From: Syntrophaceae bacterium UBA5744
GTDB lineage: Bacteria; Desulfobacterota; Syntrophia; Syntrophales; UBA2192
Direction: 5' to 3'
Length of the DNA: 42,592 nt
Assembly (NCBI GenBank): GCA_002419215.1
Contig: DIFQ01000101.1
Location: 9,536-52,127, forward strand
Shown here one piece after another: positions 31,391 through 39,182 of this stretch (positions are counted from its first letter, which is position 1; the number at the start of each line of letters is the position of its first letter). Position numbers and translations under genes: made by a program. The notes beneath the pieces were generated by a model. The model was not told where the DNA came from. It searched no databases and was given only the letters and a program-made list of their open reading frames with translations.

Positions 31391-31909
31391 TTGAGTCGAT
31401 ACTTCACTGCTATTTGCATGATACTGGAATTGTTGCTGAGGCTTGTCATCGTCCCTCAGTGGCGCGCATGCCTGCTGAGAATGCTGGGCTCCCAGGTGGG
31501 TCGAAACGTCCGCATCTACGAGATTCGACTATTCAACCTTTCCGATGGATTCCGTAACCTGGTCATCGAAGACAATGTCCACGTCGGTACGGGCTGCCTC
31601 TTCGATCTGAAAGGCCTCTTGACCATTCGGCGAGGGACTACGATCTCTCCGGGAGTTACGGTCATCACACACAATGATCCCGGGCAGTATCATGACTCAC
31701 CGATTTGCAGTGAGTTTGAACCCGGCGCAAAGGGGGTCGAGATAGGCCCTGACTGCTGGATTGGAACAAACTCCACCATTCTTGCCGGATCGCAAATCGG
31801 GGGGAAAACGGTCATCGGAGCCGGAAGCCTTGTCAGGGGACACATGGAAGGCAAAGCGATCTACGCTGGAGTGCCGGCGCGAAAAGTGCGGGATCTCATG
31901 ATCGGATAA
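31391..31909 (+). CDS. Left-handed beta-helix acyltransferase (WbbJ/hexapeptide type)
   Basis: This 172-aa protein has a short hydrophobic N-terminus, then hexapeptide repeats (VIEDNVHVGTGCLF, IGPDCWIGTNSTILAGSQIG, VIGAGSLVRG) forming a left-handed beta helix, the catalytic His in VTVITHNDP, and a C-terminal YAGVPARKVR typical of sugar O-acetyltransferases. It probably acetylates a surface-glycan sugar. The TTG start at 31391 has GGGAGGGA 3-4 nt upstream. It is the last gene of the plus-strand glycan group; the next gene is convergent after 15 bp with no terminator seen. Confidence 0.88.
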   Translation: MSRYFTAICMILELLLRLVIVPQWRACLLRMLGSQVGRNVRIYEIRLFNLSDGFRNLVIEDNVHVGTGCLFDLKGLLTIRRGTTISPGVTVITHNDPGQYHDSPICSEFEPGAKGVEIGPDCWIGTNSTILAGSQIGGKTVIGAGSLVRGHMEGKAIYAGVPARKVRDLMIG

Positions 31910-31924
31910 TTGCAATCCCTGGTT

Positions 31925-33067
31925 TTATGAACCGGGAAAGAGCATCTCTACAAACTTGTGAACAATGACCCCGAGATCAAATTCCGCCGAGGCCTTATCC
32001 AGATCATCAGCATAGAAAGAAGGGGAGCGGTCATGAAGACCGACCCGGATCGCCTTTGCAAAGGCATGTTCATTGACCGCTTCCGACAGGACTCCCGATC
32101 GCAGCCGAGCTGTCAAGCGGGGCAAATCCCCTACCGGAGTCGAAATCACGGGACAGTGGCTTTTCATCGCATCGGAGTATATCACGGGGATACTTTCGAT
32201 CCGCGATGGAAGAAGAAGATAGTCGGTCCAGGCGAGAAGCTCAGCCGCACCCTTTTTATCCAGATAGCCGCCGATGGTAACCGGACAGCCCTTGCGTCTC
32301 AGTGCTTCGCATGCCGAAGAGACGCTCCCCTCCATCGGACCGCCTCCGAAGATTCTGACTTCCTCGATACATGCCCAATCCCCAGGGTTCAAACGGCCGA
32401 GACTGTCCAGCAAAATATCGACCCCCTTGTTCGGGTGCCATCGCCCAAGGTAAGCAAGCCTGTACGGCGGTGCGCTCTTCAACTGCTTCCCGGACAGGAC
32501 CGGAAAATTGCGCGTGCTGGCCAGAAAGCTGCAGGGTCGACCCGAAATCCGCTCGACATCGTTTTTCAAGTCGTACCCGTCGGCAAAGGACATGAAGCTT
32601 CCCCGGATGATATCCCGGAGAATCCTTTTCATGCCGGGGATCCTGGAAAGCACCCATATATCACTTCCCAGTGCCCAGACGCTGTAGGGGACGCCCAGGG
32701 CCCTGTTCATCTGAAAGGCCCACCAGCCCGCCGGGAAAACCCACAGAGAAAAGATGTGATCGACGTGCTCCTCATTACACAGGACAGACAGGGCTTCCTG
32801 ACCCGATTTCATGGTTGAGATGATCCTGGGCCAATGAAGCGGATTTGCCGGTGTCAGGAGCGAAAGAGGCAGGGAAGGCACGGCAAAGCGCCGGATCACC
32901 AGGTTGCCCCGACGTTCTTCCTGAATGCCCTTGATGCCCGGAGAGACAACCGTGACCCGGCAGTGCCGCGACAACTCATCGGCAAAATCGGCCACGAAGG
33001 ACCCGGCAGCCTCTCTTCCCGGGACGTCCTCGGGAAAGGATGTCGTAACAAGGGCGATGTGCTTCAT
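31925..33067 (-). CDS. Family 4 glycosyltransferase
   Basis: This 380-aa GT-B enzyme shows the N-terminal VTTSFPEDVPGREAAGSFVADFADEL and a C-terminal GT4 donor-binding half: RLAYLGRWHPNKGVDILLDSL, VRIFGGGPMEGSV, LLPSRIESIPVIYSDAM (the ExxxxxxxE region) and CPVISTPVGDLP. It retains a nucleotide-sugar donor site. The start overlaps the methyltransferase stop by 4 nt (ATGA), so they are co-translated. Its end is 15 bp from the convergent acetyltransferase, suggesting that the two glycan operons were brought together end to end. Confidence 0.9.
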   Translation of the reverse strand: MKHIALVTTSFPEDVPGREAAGSFVADFADELSRHCRVTVVSPGIKGIQEERRGNLVIRRFAVPSLPLSLLTPANPLHWPRIISTMKSGQEALSVLCNEEHVDHIFSLWVFPAGWWAFQMNRALGVPYSVWALGSDIWVLSRIPGMKRILRDIIRGSFMSFADGYDLKNDVERISGRPCSFLASTRNFPVLSGKQLKSAPPYRLAYLGRWHPNKGVDILLDSLGRLNPGDWACIEEVRIFGGGPMEGSVSSACEALRRKGCPVTIGGYLDKKGAAELLAWTDYLLLPSRIESIPVIYSDAMKSHCPVISTPVGDLPRLTARLRSGVLSEAVNEHAFAKAIRVGLHDRSPSFYADDLDKASAEFDLGVIVHKFVEMLFPGS

Positions 33068-33792
33068 GCTTTTTTCTTACACACCATCAGGTAGCTGAAC
33101 GGCATCATGTCGTCTTCAGGACTCGCACGGCTTATCAGCCAGGCCGCAGCGTTGATGAACACGACGAGGAGCGGCAGAAAGAGAGCCATGATCGCCATCG
33201 GATGCCTCCTCTCAATGGACTTGAGAACGATTTTGCTCATGGCAATATTCGAAAGAAGGGCCGCTGTCTCGACAGGGTTGCCGGTCGCTGCATGCTCACC
33301 GAGCACAAAATCGTGATCCCTCAAAAGCCGGTGCAACCCGTAAATGGTCCACCGTTGAAAATCCAGCGGTTTGTCATGGATCGGATAGAGGAAGGGAACC
33401 TGGATGATCAACAGTCCTTCAGGCTTCAGGGCACGCCGGATTTCAGCCATGCATCGATCCGGTTCCGGCAGATGTTCCAGGACGTCCAACAGCAAAATGC
33501 AGTCGAGGCAGCCGCCTGGAAAAGGGAGGGCATGGGCATCGCCAAAAACGTGCGGAAGGCTGCCATACCACTGCGTCGCTGTGCGATAATAATCCAGGCC
33601 GATATAGCTCGTCTTTTCCCCGAGGTACGGCTTAACCTCCTGATCGGAGCAGCCGATGTCAAGGACTCGGCCGGACGCAATTTTGCCCACCCTCCGCAAC
33701 AGGTCCTCCCGTTGCCTGCAGGCAAACCATTGCGGATGGAACGGCGTGTGTCGCAGAGCGGAGAACAGGCGTCGGATGACGGGAAATTCCAT
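33064..33792 (-). CDS. Class I SAM-dependent methyltransferase with C-terminal membrane segment
   Basis: This 242-aa protein has SAM motif I RVLDIGCSDQEVKPYL, acidic YIGLDYYR, DAHALPFPGGCLDCILLLDVLEHLPEPDR and LKPEGLLIIQVPFLYPIHDKP. A hydrophobic helix at about 199-222 suggests membrane association, fitting a role on lipid-linked glycans. It heads a two-gene minus-strand unit with the GT4 gene and is divergent from the GT-C/TPR gene. Confidence 0.86.
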   Translation of the reverse strand: MEFPVIRRLFSALRHTPFHPQWFACRQREDLLRRVGKIASGRVLDIGCSDQEVKPYLGEKTSYIGLDYYRTATQWYGSLPHVFGDAHALPFPGGCLDCILLLDVLEHLPEPDRCMAEIRRALKPEGLLIIQVPFLYPIHDKPLDFQRWTIYGLHRLLRDHDFVLGEHAATGNPVETAALLSNIAMSKIVLKSIERRHPMAIMALFLPLLVVFINAAAWLISRASPEDDMMPFSYLMVCKKKA

Positions 33793-33815
33793 GAGGTCGT
33801 CCCAAACCCTTTATG

Positions 33816-33832
33816 TGGCAATCTAATTGCAC
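33816..33832 (+). promoter_or_regulatory. Sigma-54 promoter facing the GT-C/TPR gene
   Basis: GTGGCAATCTAATTGCA has TGGCA at -24 and a perfect TTGCA at -12, with GG and GC 10 bp apart. The predicted start is near 33842, giving a leader of about 190 nt to the ATG at 34034. The rest of 33833-34033 shows no hairpin or riboswitch I recognise. Confidence 0.7.
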
Positions 33833-34033
33833 AGGAGACAGGTGATCCGGCTGAATAAAGTGCCCGATGGAACCCGGCAGCGAACCCCTCTGCTCCTTAT
33901 TATCGGGTATTGTCGTTTCATGATTGTATTTATCAAAGCCCTGTGATTAATAGACATACAATTTTCAAACCAGTTCCTGTATTGATTTCACGGGACCTCT
34001 CGGTTCGGCCTTGAAGGATCTGCAAAAAAGACC

Positions 34034-36178
34034 ATGGGATGTGGCGGAGATGTGCCCACGGAACCCTGTCCGCACATGATGATCATCAACAAGGAAAACG
34101 GTTTCACGCTGAAGACGGGTTGGCATCTGCCCGATCTGCGCATGTATGTCTTTGTGGTCGGCTCCCTCCTGATTTTCCTGGCAATCATATACGGAAACAG
34201 CTTTTTCGGCGAGTGGCATTTCGATGATTACCACAATATCGTCAACAACAGAACCGTTCACGTGAAACTCCTTTCCTGGGAGGAAATTCAAAAAACCTTC
34301 TACGGTATCTCCTATGGAACGGAGAAGCAGCATGTCTCGCGTCCTCTCGCCTTCCTCAGTTTCGGATTGAACTATTTTTGGGGGGGCGCCGAGGTCGTCG
34401 GCTACCACATTGTCAACTTCGCCATCCACTGGATCTCGGCCATATTCCTGTTTCTTTTCATTTACAACACGCTCAAGCTTCCCCTTCTTCGGGACCGCTA
34501 CGGGCAGAGTGCCTACGCGATAGCCCTTCTTTCTACCTTTTTCTGGGCCACGAGCCCCCTGCAGGTCAATGCCGTCACCTATGTCGTGCAGAGAATGGCC
34601 AGCATGGCGGGTCTTTTTTACGTCATGTCCATGTACCTCTACCTCCGGGCCCGAACGGCAAGCGCGGCGCGATGCAGGATCGCTTTTTATTCTTTCAGCG
34701 GCATGTGCGCACTGGCGGCCTTTGGAACGAAAGAGAACACGGCCGTATTGCCGGTGACCCTTCTGCTCTTTGACCTCTTTTTCATCCAGGGCGTCTCCGC
34801 GCACTCCGCCAAAAAGGCTCTGAAATGGGCCGTCCCGTCGCTCGCAGTCGTTATCGGGCTGGGGTTGATCTACATCGATTTCTCGAGCGTCCTGGGAATA
34901 TACGAGGCAGGGGTGAGACCCTTCTCGCCGATGGAGCGGCTCCTTACGCAAGGCAGGGTTCTCTTTTTCTACGCGTCTCTGCTCCTTTACCCCATCCCGT
35001 CGAGACTGACGTTTCTGCATGACATCGACATCTCGCGCAGTCTCCTGGACCCGTGGACGACACTGGCGGCCATCGTCGGGATTGCTCTCTGCCTGCTCTT
35101 TGCCTCCGTGAAGGCCAAGAAATACCCCCTGCTGTCCTTTGCCGTCCTTTTCTTTTTCCTGAATCACCTCATCGAGGGAACCGTGATCCCCCTGGAACTG
35201 ATCTACGAACATCGCAACTACATTCCCTCGATGTTCTTCTTCGTGCCGATCGCCGTTCTGATGGTCCGCTGCCTGGATTATTTCTCCTATCACAAAGGGA
35301 TTCAGGTTTTCATGGCCGCAGGCTTCGCTCTGCTCCTGGCCTTTCAGGGGCACACGACCTTCGAGCGAAACGCGGTTGTCAGCTCTGACCTCCATCTCTG
35401 GCTCGACAACGTCCGGAAGGCGCCAAACTTGAGCCGTCCCCGCATCAACCTGGCAAGGCACTACTATGAGGCGGGGATGTATGAACAGGCTTACGGGGAA
35501 CTGAAAACCGCGGAGGATTTGAACCGGGACACCAATCTGAGGCAGATCGGCATCGCTTCCTACAACCTCGGGGTCTACTACCTCTACCAGGCGAAGGATA
35601 TCGACCGGGCGGAGCATCAGTTTATCAAGGCCCTGGAGCGATTCCCGGGTTACCCTTCGGCGATCGTGGGTCTTGCGACAGTTCACCTGCAAAGGGGGGA
35701 CATCGAGAAGGCATGGACATTGATGAAGGAGCAAGCGCCTCGGCATCGCAACGACGCCGAGATGATCAACTGCTACGGCCTGGTGCTCCTGAAAAAAGGA
35801 AACGCAAAGGACGCCCTCAAGGCGGCGGCAAGGACCATGGAACTGAAATGGAACGACCCTCAGCCCTGGGAGATATCGGGAGAGGCCTGGCGGAAACTCG
35901 GGCAGTGGCAGAAGGCCGCCCAGTGCTGGAAGGAGGCTCTGCGCCTGGACCCGACAAACCCGCGGGCGCACCTGGCACTGGTCGAACTGTACGATCGGAT
36001 CGGGGACCCCGCTCTGACCCGAACGGCGGTGCGGTGCATGGCGCTCAAGGGCGCAAAGCCCATGGACGAATGGCTTGCGGAACTCGAGGAGAATTCCAGG
36101 GTCTCGGCGTACGAGGTGAACCCGGGACAACTCGGCAGGATCATCCGGAGGGAAATCGGCAGGGAGTTGACGCGGTGA
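34034..36178 (+). CDS. Polytopic GT-C-type membrane protein with C-terminal TPR repeats (TMTC-like)
   Basis: This 714-aa protein has a first membrane helix at about 38-56, then an acidic loop motif WHFDDYHNIVNN like the DD of PMT/OST-type GT-C glycosyltransferases, a further ten or so membrane segments to about residue 445, with the family motif PLQVNAVTYVVQRMASMAGLFY, and a TPR region at about 470-690 (ARHYYEAGMYEQAYGELKTAEDL and similar). Such proteins resemble O-mannosyl transferases of the TMTC type, and bacterial relatives are often placed beside pili. The start at 34034 is tentative; an ATG at 34076 would shorten it by 14 residues. It has a strong sigma-54 promoter match and is convergent with the pilins, so pilin glycosylation is a reasonable guess. 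Confidence 0.82.
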   Translation: MGCGGDVPTEPCPHMMIINKENGFTLKTGWHLPDLRMYVFVVGSLLIFLAIIYGNSFFGEWHFDDYHNIVNNRTVHVKLLSWEEIQKTFYGISYGTEKQHVSRPLAFLSFGLNYFWGGAEVVGYHIVNFAIHWISAIFLFLFIYNTLKLPLLRDRYGQSAYAIALLSTFFWATSPLQVNAVTYVVQRMASMAGLFYVMSMYLYLRARTASAARCRIAFYSFSGMCALAAFGTKENTAVLPVTLLLFDLFFIQGVSAHSAKKALKWAVPSLAVVIGLGLIYIDFSSVLGIYEAGVRPFSPMERLLTQGRVLFFYASLLLYPIPSRLTFLHDIDISRSLLDPWTTLAAIVGIALCLLFASVKAKKYPLLSFAVLFFFLNHLIEGTVIPLELIYEHRNYIPSMFFFVPIAVLMVRCLDYFSYHKGIQVFMAAGFALLLAFQGHTTFERNAVVSSDLHLWLDNVRKAPNLSRPRINLARHYYEAGMYEQAYGELKTAEDLNRDTNLRQIGIASYNLGVYYLYQAKDIDRAEHQFIKALERFPGYPSAIVGLATVHLQRGDIEKAWTLMKEQAPRHRNDAEMINCYGLVLLKKGNAKDALKAAARTMELKWNDPQPWEISGEAWRKLGQWQKAAQCWKEALRLDPTNPRAHLALVELYDRIGDPALTRTAVRCMALKGAKPMDEWLAELEENSRVSAYEVNPGQLGRIIRREIGRELTR

Positions 36179-36225
36179 AGATGATCGAGACGAGGAATGC
36201 ACGGCATGAAGCGAGAGGTTTCATG

Positions 36226-36600
36226 CTATTTCGGCAGGAGCCACACGCCGCTGTTCGTGCCTCCAACCCCGGTTTTACCCGAGGCACTGATCTTGATGTC
36301 CGATGTAGCCCCCACGGGTGAAAAATTCAGGGTGTAGTCGCCCACACTGGTCGTGGCACCGACTGCTGCGATGAGACTGGTAATGCCGGGCGGCGACGCG
36401 TTTTCCAGGTAGAGCCGGGCATACTGCATGGAGAGGCGGGCCTTACCCTCCATCACGGCCTGAAGGGCCGCGCGGTTCTGGGCCTCACGCGTGATGTCAT
36501 AGTATTTGGGAACGGCAATGGAGGCGAGAACACCGAGAATGACGAGAATGGCAATCAACTCGATCAGGGTGAACCCCCTCTGAGAAGCGGGCAAAGACAT
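36226..36600 (-). CDS. Type IV pilin-like protein, copy 2
   Basis: This 124-aa prepilin has the leader MSLPASQRG, then FTLIELIAILVILGVLASIAVPKYY, with the Glu5 of mature pilins. The short globular part lacks Cys, so no disulfide loop. The last residues (KISASGKTGVGG...GVWLLPK) parallel the C-terminus of the pilin at 36787-37152 (RITASG...GTWTLPQ), showing that they are paralogues. The ribosome-binding site is poor (GAGG about 14 nt upstream). It follows the other pilin by 186 bp that contain no clear promoter or terminator; it may be a minor component of the same fibre. Confidence 0.87.
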   Translation of the reverse strand: MSLPASQRGFTLIELIAILVILGVLASIAVPKYYDITREAQNRAALQAVMEGKARLSMQYARLYLENASPPGITSLIAAVGATTSVGDYTLNFSPVGATSDIKISASGKTGVGGTNSGVWLLPK

Positions 36601-36786
36601 AGACGCGTTACAGCCTCATTCCTAATTTTTGCAACCGGAACAAACCCGCAATCGCCGTCTCTGCACCGATGAAGCGATCCTGCGGACCGCCTCTTCTCTG
36701 AGAGGAGAAACGATGAGACGAAAGGCCGCGAAGGAGGAGCGGCCCCCGTCCATCGATCCTATGTAAAAAGACACAAGCGAAAGCGG

Positions 36787-37152
36787 TTATTGCGGGAGTG
36801 TCCAGGTACCTGTGTTCTTCCCTTTTACCGTTCCCAGCCCGGATGCGGTAATCCTGACGTAACTCGTTCCCTGGGCAAGATAAATAAGTTTGTAATCCCC
36901 TGCATCCGCGAGAGAATCGTTTCCCTTCGCGGCAAGATTAGTTACATTGTTAACCGTATTTGCCATCAGGAGATTCCTTGCGAACTGATTGGACATCCTG
37001 GATTTTCCCTCGGCGACGCCCTGCATGGCCGCCTTCTCCGAGGCGACTGTCGTCAGGTCCATGAACCTCGGAATGGCGACGGCCGCCAGAATCCCGAGGA
37101 TCACCAGCACGGCAATGATTTCGATCAATGTAAAACCTTTCTGATTACGCAC
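36787..37152 (-). CDS. Type IV pilin-like protein, probable major pilin
   Basis: This 121-aa prepilin is of the form MRNQKG / FTLIEIIAVLVILGILAAVAIPRF, with a 6-residue leader and Glu5. The GTG at 37152 is chosen over ATGs at 37173 and 37179 because AAGGAGG stands 9 nt ahead of it and the resulting leader length is standard for type IVa-like pilins. The body is short (about 95 residues beyond the helix start) and has no Cys. The gene lies downstream of a sigma-54 promoter (37480-37495) with a leader of about 315 nt, and directly downstream of a membrane-bound enhancer-binding protein gene. Confidence 0.88.
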   Translation of the reverse strand: MRNQKGFTLIEIIAVLVILGILAAVAIPRFMDLTTVASEKAAMQGVAEGKSRMSNQFARNLLMANTVNNVTNLAAKGNDSLADAGDYKLIYLAQGTSYVRITASGLGTVKGKNTGTWTLPQ

Positions 37153-37479
37153 TTTCGATCGCCTCCTTGACATGGTCAAAAGCCCTCCTTCCCCTTGTTG
37201 ATTTCTCTCTCTTCAGACTCTGTAAACCCCATTTTTCGCACGTTCGTGCGGCGACCGGGTGGCGCCCCCCGATTCCCCAATCAGGAGTGCCTGTCCGAAA
37301 GGTGGCGCATTCTAAATCATTTCTTCCCGTTTTTCCACAGTTTTTGAGTCCCCAGGCCCCCTGGAAACCATCCCCGCACTGCCGGCCGGCTGAAACATGC
37401 GGGGGAAAAACCCCGGTCAACGGACGATCCGTCGCCACCGACGGATACCGGTCCTGCATCATGACCTGCAAAACATCGG

Positions 37480-37495
37480 AGCATCATCCGTGCCA
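37480..37495 (-). promoter_or_regulatory. Sigma-54 promoter of the pilin gene
   Basis: On the minus strand TGGCACGGATGATGCT has a complete TGGCACG -24 element and ATGCT at -12, with GG and GC 10 bp apart. The predicted start is near 37469. Pilin genes are often sigma-54 dependent. Confidence 0.78.
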
Positions 37496-37557
37496 CGGGG
37501 TAAGGCCGTCAAGCCGTAAAAATAAAAGGGCTTGGGTTTTCGGCAGCTTGAATATGC

Positions 37558-37605
37558 TTTTTCCGTGCCTGGAAGGCTCGGCAGACCCCTTTCCGGCACG
37601 AAAAA
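37558..37605. promoter_or_regulatory. Inverted repeat upstream of the pilin promoter (possible enhancer)
   Basis: TTTTTCCGTGCC-TGGAA and TTTCC-GGCACGAAAAA are inverse copies separated by about 15 bp, 64-110 bp upstream of the -24 box. It has no T-run after the stem on either strand, so a terminator role is less likely than a protein-binding role. Confidence 0.4.
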
Positions 37606-37625
37606 CTGACATAAATTGTTGTAAT

Positions 37626-37644
37626 ATCTACATATTATGTAGAT
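37626..37644. other. Perfect 19-bp palindrome over the regulator stop codon
   Basis: ATCTACATA-T-TATGTAGAT has 9-bp perfect arms. The TAA stop of the enhancer-binding protein is at its centre. It may be an operator or a weak hairpin. Confidence 0.5.
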
Positions 37645-38960
37645 TTCCGAATCGTCGTGACGTCGATATCGTATTTTTTCACCCGGTGCCAGAGGCTTCG
37701 TTCCTTGATCCCCAGGATCTGGGCGGCCTTGACCTGGACCCCGTCGGCCCGCGTGAGCGCATCGATGATGAATCGCTTCTCGATCTCCGCAAGCCGGTCA
37801 TCGAGACTGGCCTGATCGGGAACCTCCTGGATGGCCTGGCCGACCAGGCCCCCCGATATCTGGACCGGAAGGTGCTGGGGCTCGATGATTCCCTCTTCGG
37901 CCATGACGGCTGCCCGCTCGATGACGTTCTTGAGTTCCCGGACGTTGCCGGGCCAGTGGAACCCCATGAGGGTCTGCAGGGCCTTCGGAGAGATCTCCGC
38001 CGTTTTCGGTGCCGTCTCCACGAATCCCTGGGCCAGTGAGGGAATGTCCTCGCGCCGCTCTCTCAGGGGGGGAAGGTGCAGGGAAAAGACATTGAGACGG
38101 TAGAAAAGATCTTCCCGGAATTTCCCTTCCTGGACGATTTTCATCAGGTTCTTGTTCGTCGAGGCAATGATGCGGATATCAACCCGGATCGGCTTTGTCC
38201 CGCCCACCCGCTCGAACTCCTTTTCCTGGAGGACCCGAAGCAGTTTGGCCTGGGTCGTGAGCGGCATGTCACCGATTTCGTCCAGGAGAATGGTGCCCCC
38301 GTGGGCCAGCTCGAACTTGCCCCGTTTCTGTGTCGTGGCGCCCGTGAAGGCCCCCTTTTCGTGGCCGAAAAGCTCGCTCTCCAGAAGGCCCTCGGGGATG
38401 GCGACACAGTTGAGCTTGATGAAGGGGCCCTCCTTTCGGAGGCTGTGCTGGTAAATGCTCTGGGCGACGAGCTCTTTGCCGGTGCCGCTCTCCCCCGTGA
38501 TGAGGACGGTGGCGTCCGTCGGGGCCACCTTGAGGATCTGGCTGAAAATCCCCCGCATGACCTTGCTCTGGCCGATGATCTCGGGAAAAAGCTCACGGGC
38601 CTCCACCTTGGAGAGCATGCTCGTGACCTGCTCGAAGATGAGGTTGAACTGGCTGATGTCGTCGGCCTTCTGATCGACGGCGCTCTGGAGCTGGGATTTC
38701 GGAAAGGCGGGCAGGTTTTCCGCGTCCCGGATGAACTTCTTGATGGGCCTCAGGATCAGCCAGGTCACGAGCAGCGCGCACAGGAAGGTGAACAGCCCGA
38801 TGCCGACCCCCCAGGACTTGAGCATCCACGAGGCCTCGATGTTGTACTTCGTATAGAAGTCGGCAATCTGATACGTGACGATCACGGCAAGGATCGTGAT
38901 GCCGCTGAAGATGATGGGGATCAGGACGTAAAGGCTGATCTGGAATCTTGATTTCTGCAT
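37635..38960 (-). CDS. Membrane-anchored sigma-54 enhancer-binding protein with HAMP-like linker
   Basis: This 441-aa protein has two membrane helices at about 8-32 and 48-70 separated by only about 15 residues, then a HAMP-like stretch (LRPIKKFIRDAENLPAFP) and a coiled linker to about 122. A complete sigma-54 AAA+ domain follows: Walker A GESGTGKE at 156-163, GAFTGA at 203-208, GTILLDEIGDMP, RLNVFSLHLPPLRERREDIP. A Fis-type HTH is at the end (ADGVQVKAAQILGIKERSLWHRVKKY). There is no receiver domain. Most NtrC-family activators are soluble, so a membrane-tethered activator with a tiny periplasmic loop is unusual; it could sense pilin or membrane state directly. It lies between pilC and a sigma-54 pilin promoter and is the prime candidate to control it. 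Confidence 0.9.
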   Translation of the reverse strand: MQKSRFQISLYVLIPIIFSGITILAVIVTYQIADFYTKYNIEASWMLKSWGVGIGLFTFLCALLVTWLILRPIKKFIRDAENLPAFPKSQLQSAVDQKADDISQFNLIFEQVTSMLSKVEARELFPEIIGQSKVMRGIFSQILKVAPTDATVLITGESGTGKELVAQSIYQHSLRKEGPFIKLNCVAIPEGLLESELFGHEKGAFTGATTQKRGKFELAHGGTILLDEIGDMPLTTQAKLLRVLQEKEFERVGGTKPIRVDIRIIASTNKNLMKIVQEGKFREDLFYRLNVFSLHLPPLRERREDIPSLAQGFVETAPKTAEISPKALQTLMGFHWPGNVRELKNVIERAAVMAEEGIIEPQHLPVQISGGLVGQAIQEVPDQASLDDRLAEIEKRFIIDALTRADGVQVKAAQILGIKERSLWHRVKKYDIDVTTIRKST

Positions 38961-39182
38961 GCCTGTATCGCTCGAACCGTCAAACCGTTAATACAAAGAC
39001 CCTCCGGAGAGGATCCTGCCTTGAAGCACCGGCCCGCAGAGCCGGGCTTGCGAAACACGCGCCCGGACGTTCCGGATGCCCGATTTCCCGAGGGGGCGCC
39101 TGATCCGGAATCCGGCCTTGCGTGGTTTCCCGTTTCCGCGGGAATGACTTTTCCCGCGAGCTGTACACAGCCGCCACCGGCG
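38961..39182. other. 222-bp gap with stem-loops and a small palindromic repeat
   Basis: No gene is seen. It contains several GC-rich inverted segments (for example GGCCCGCAGAGCCGGGC near 39021) and the palindromic repeat listed at 39123-39148. Confidence 0.55.
39123..39148 (+). repeat. Small palindromic repeat of the TTCCCG...CGGGAA type
   Basis: TGGTTTCCCGTTTCCGCGGG continues into AATGAC. TTCCCG and CGGGAA form the arms. It resembles the dispersed ATTCCC-N8-GGGAAT repeats (dRS3-like) of many proteobacteria. It follows the pilC stop (39183) in the transcribed direction. Confidence 0.6.

Larger units (their letters stand above)
37153..37634. other. 482-bp gap upstream of the pilin gene
   Basis: No gene is seen. 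It contains the sigma-54 promoter (37480-37495), an inverted repeat TTTTTCCGTGCC...GGCACGAAAAA (37558-37605) upstream of it, and most of a 19-bp palindrome (37626-37644) that includes the enhancer-binding-protein stop codon. The 315-nt predicted pilin leader has no riboswitch that I recognise. Confidence 0.65.

Noticed and set aside
33965..36202. 745-codon minus-strand open frame opposite the GT-C/TPR gene
   Set aside because: Composition is that of an antisense frame (Arg/Asp/His-rich, no domain), and the plus-strand frame has clear membrane and TPR structure.
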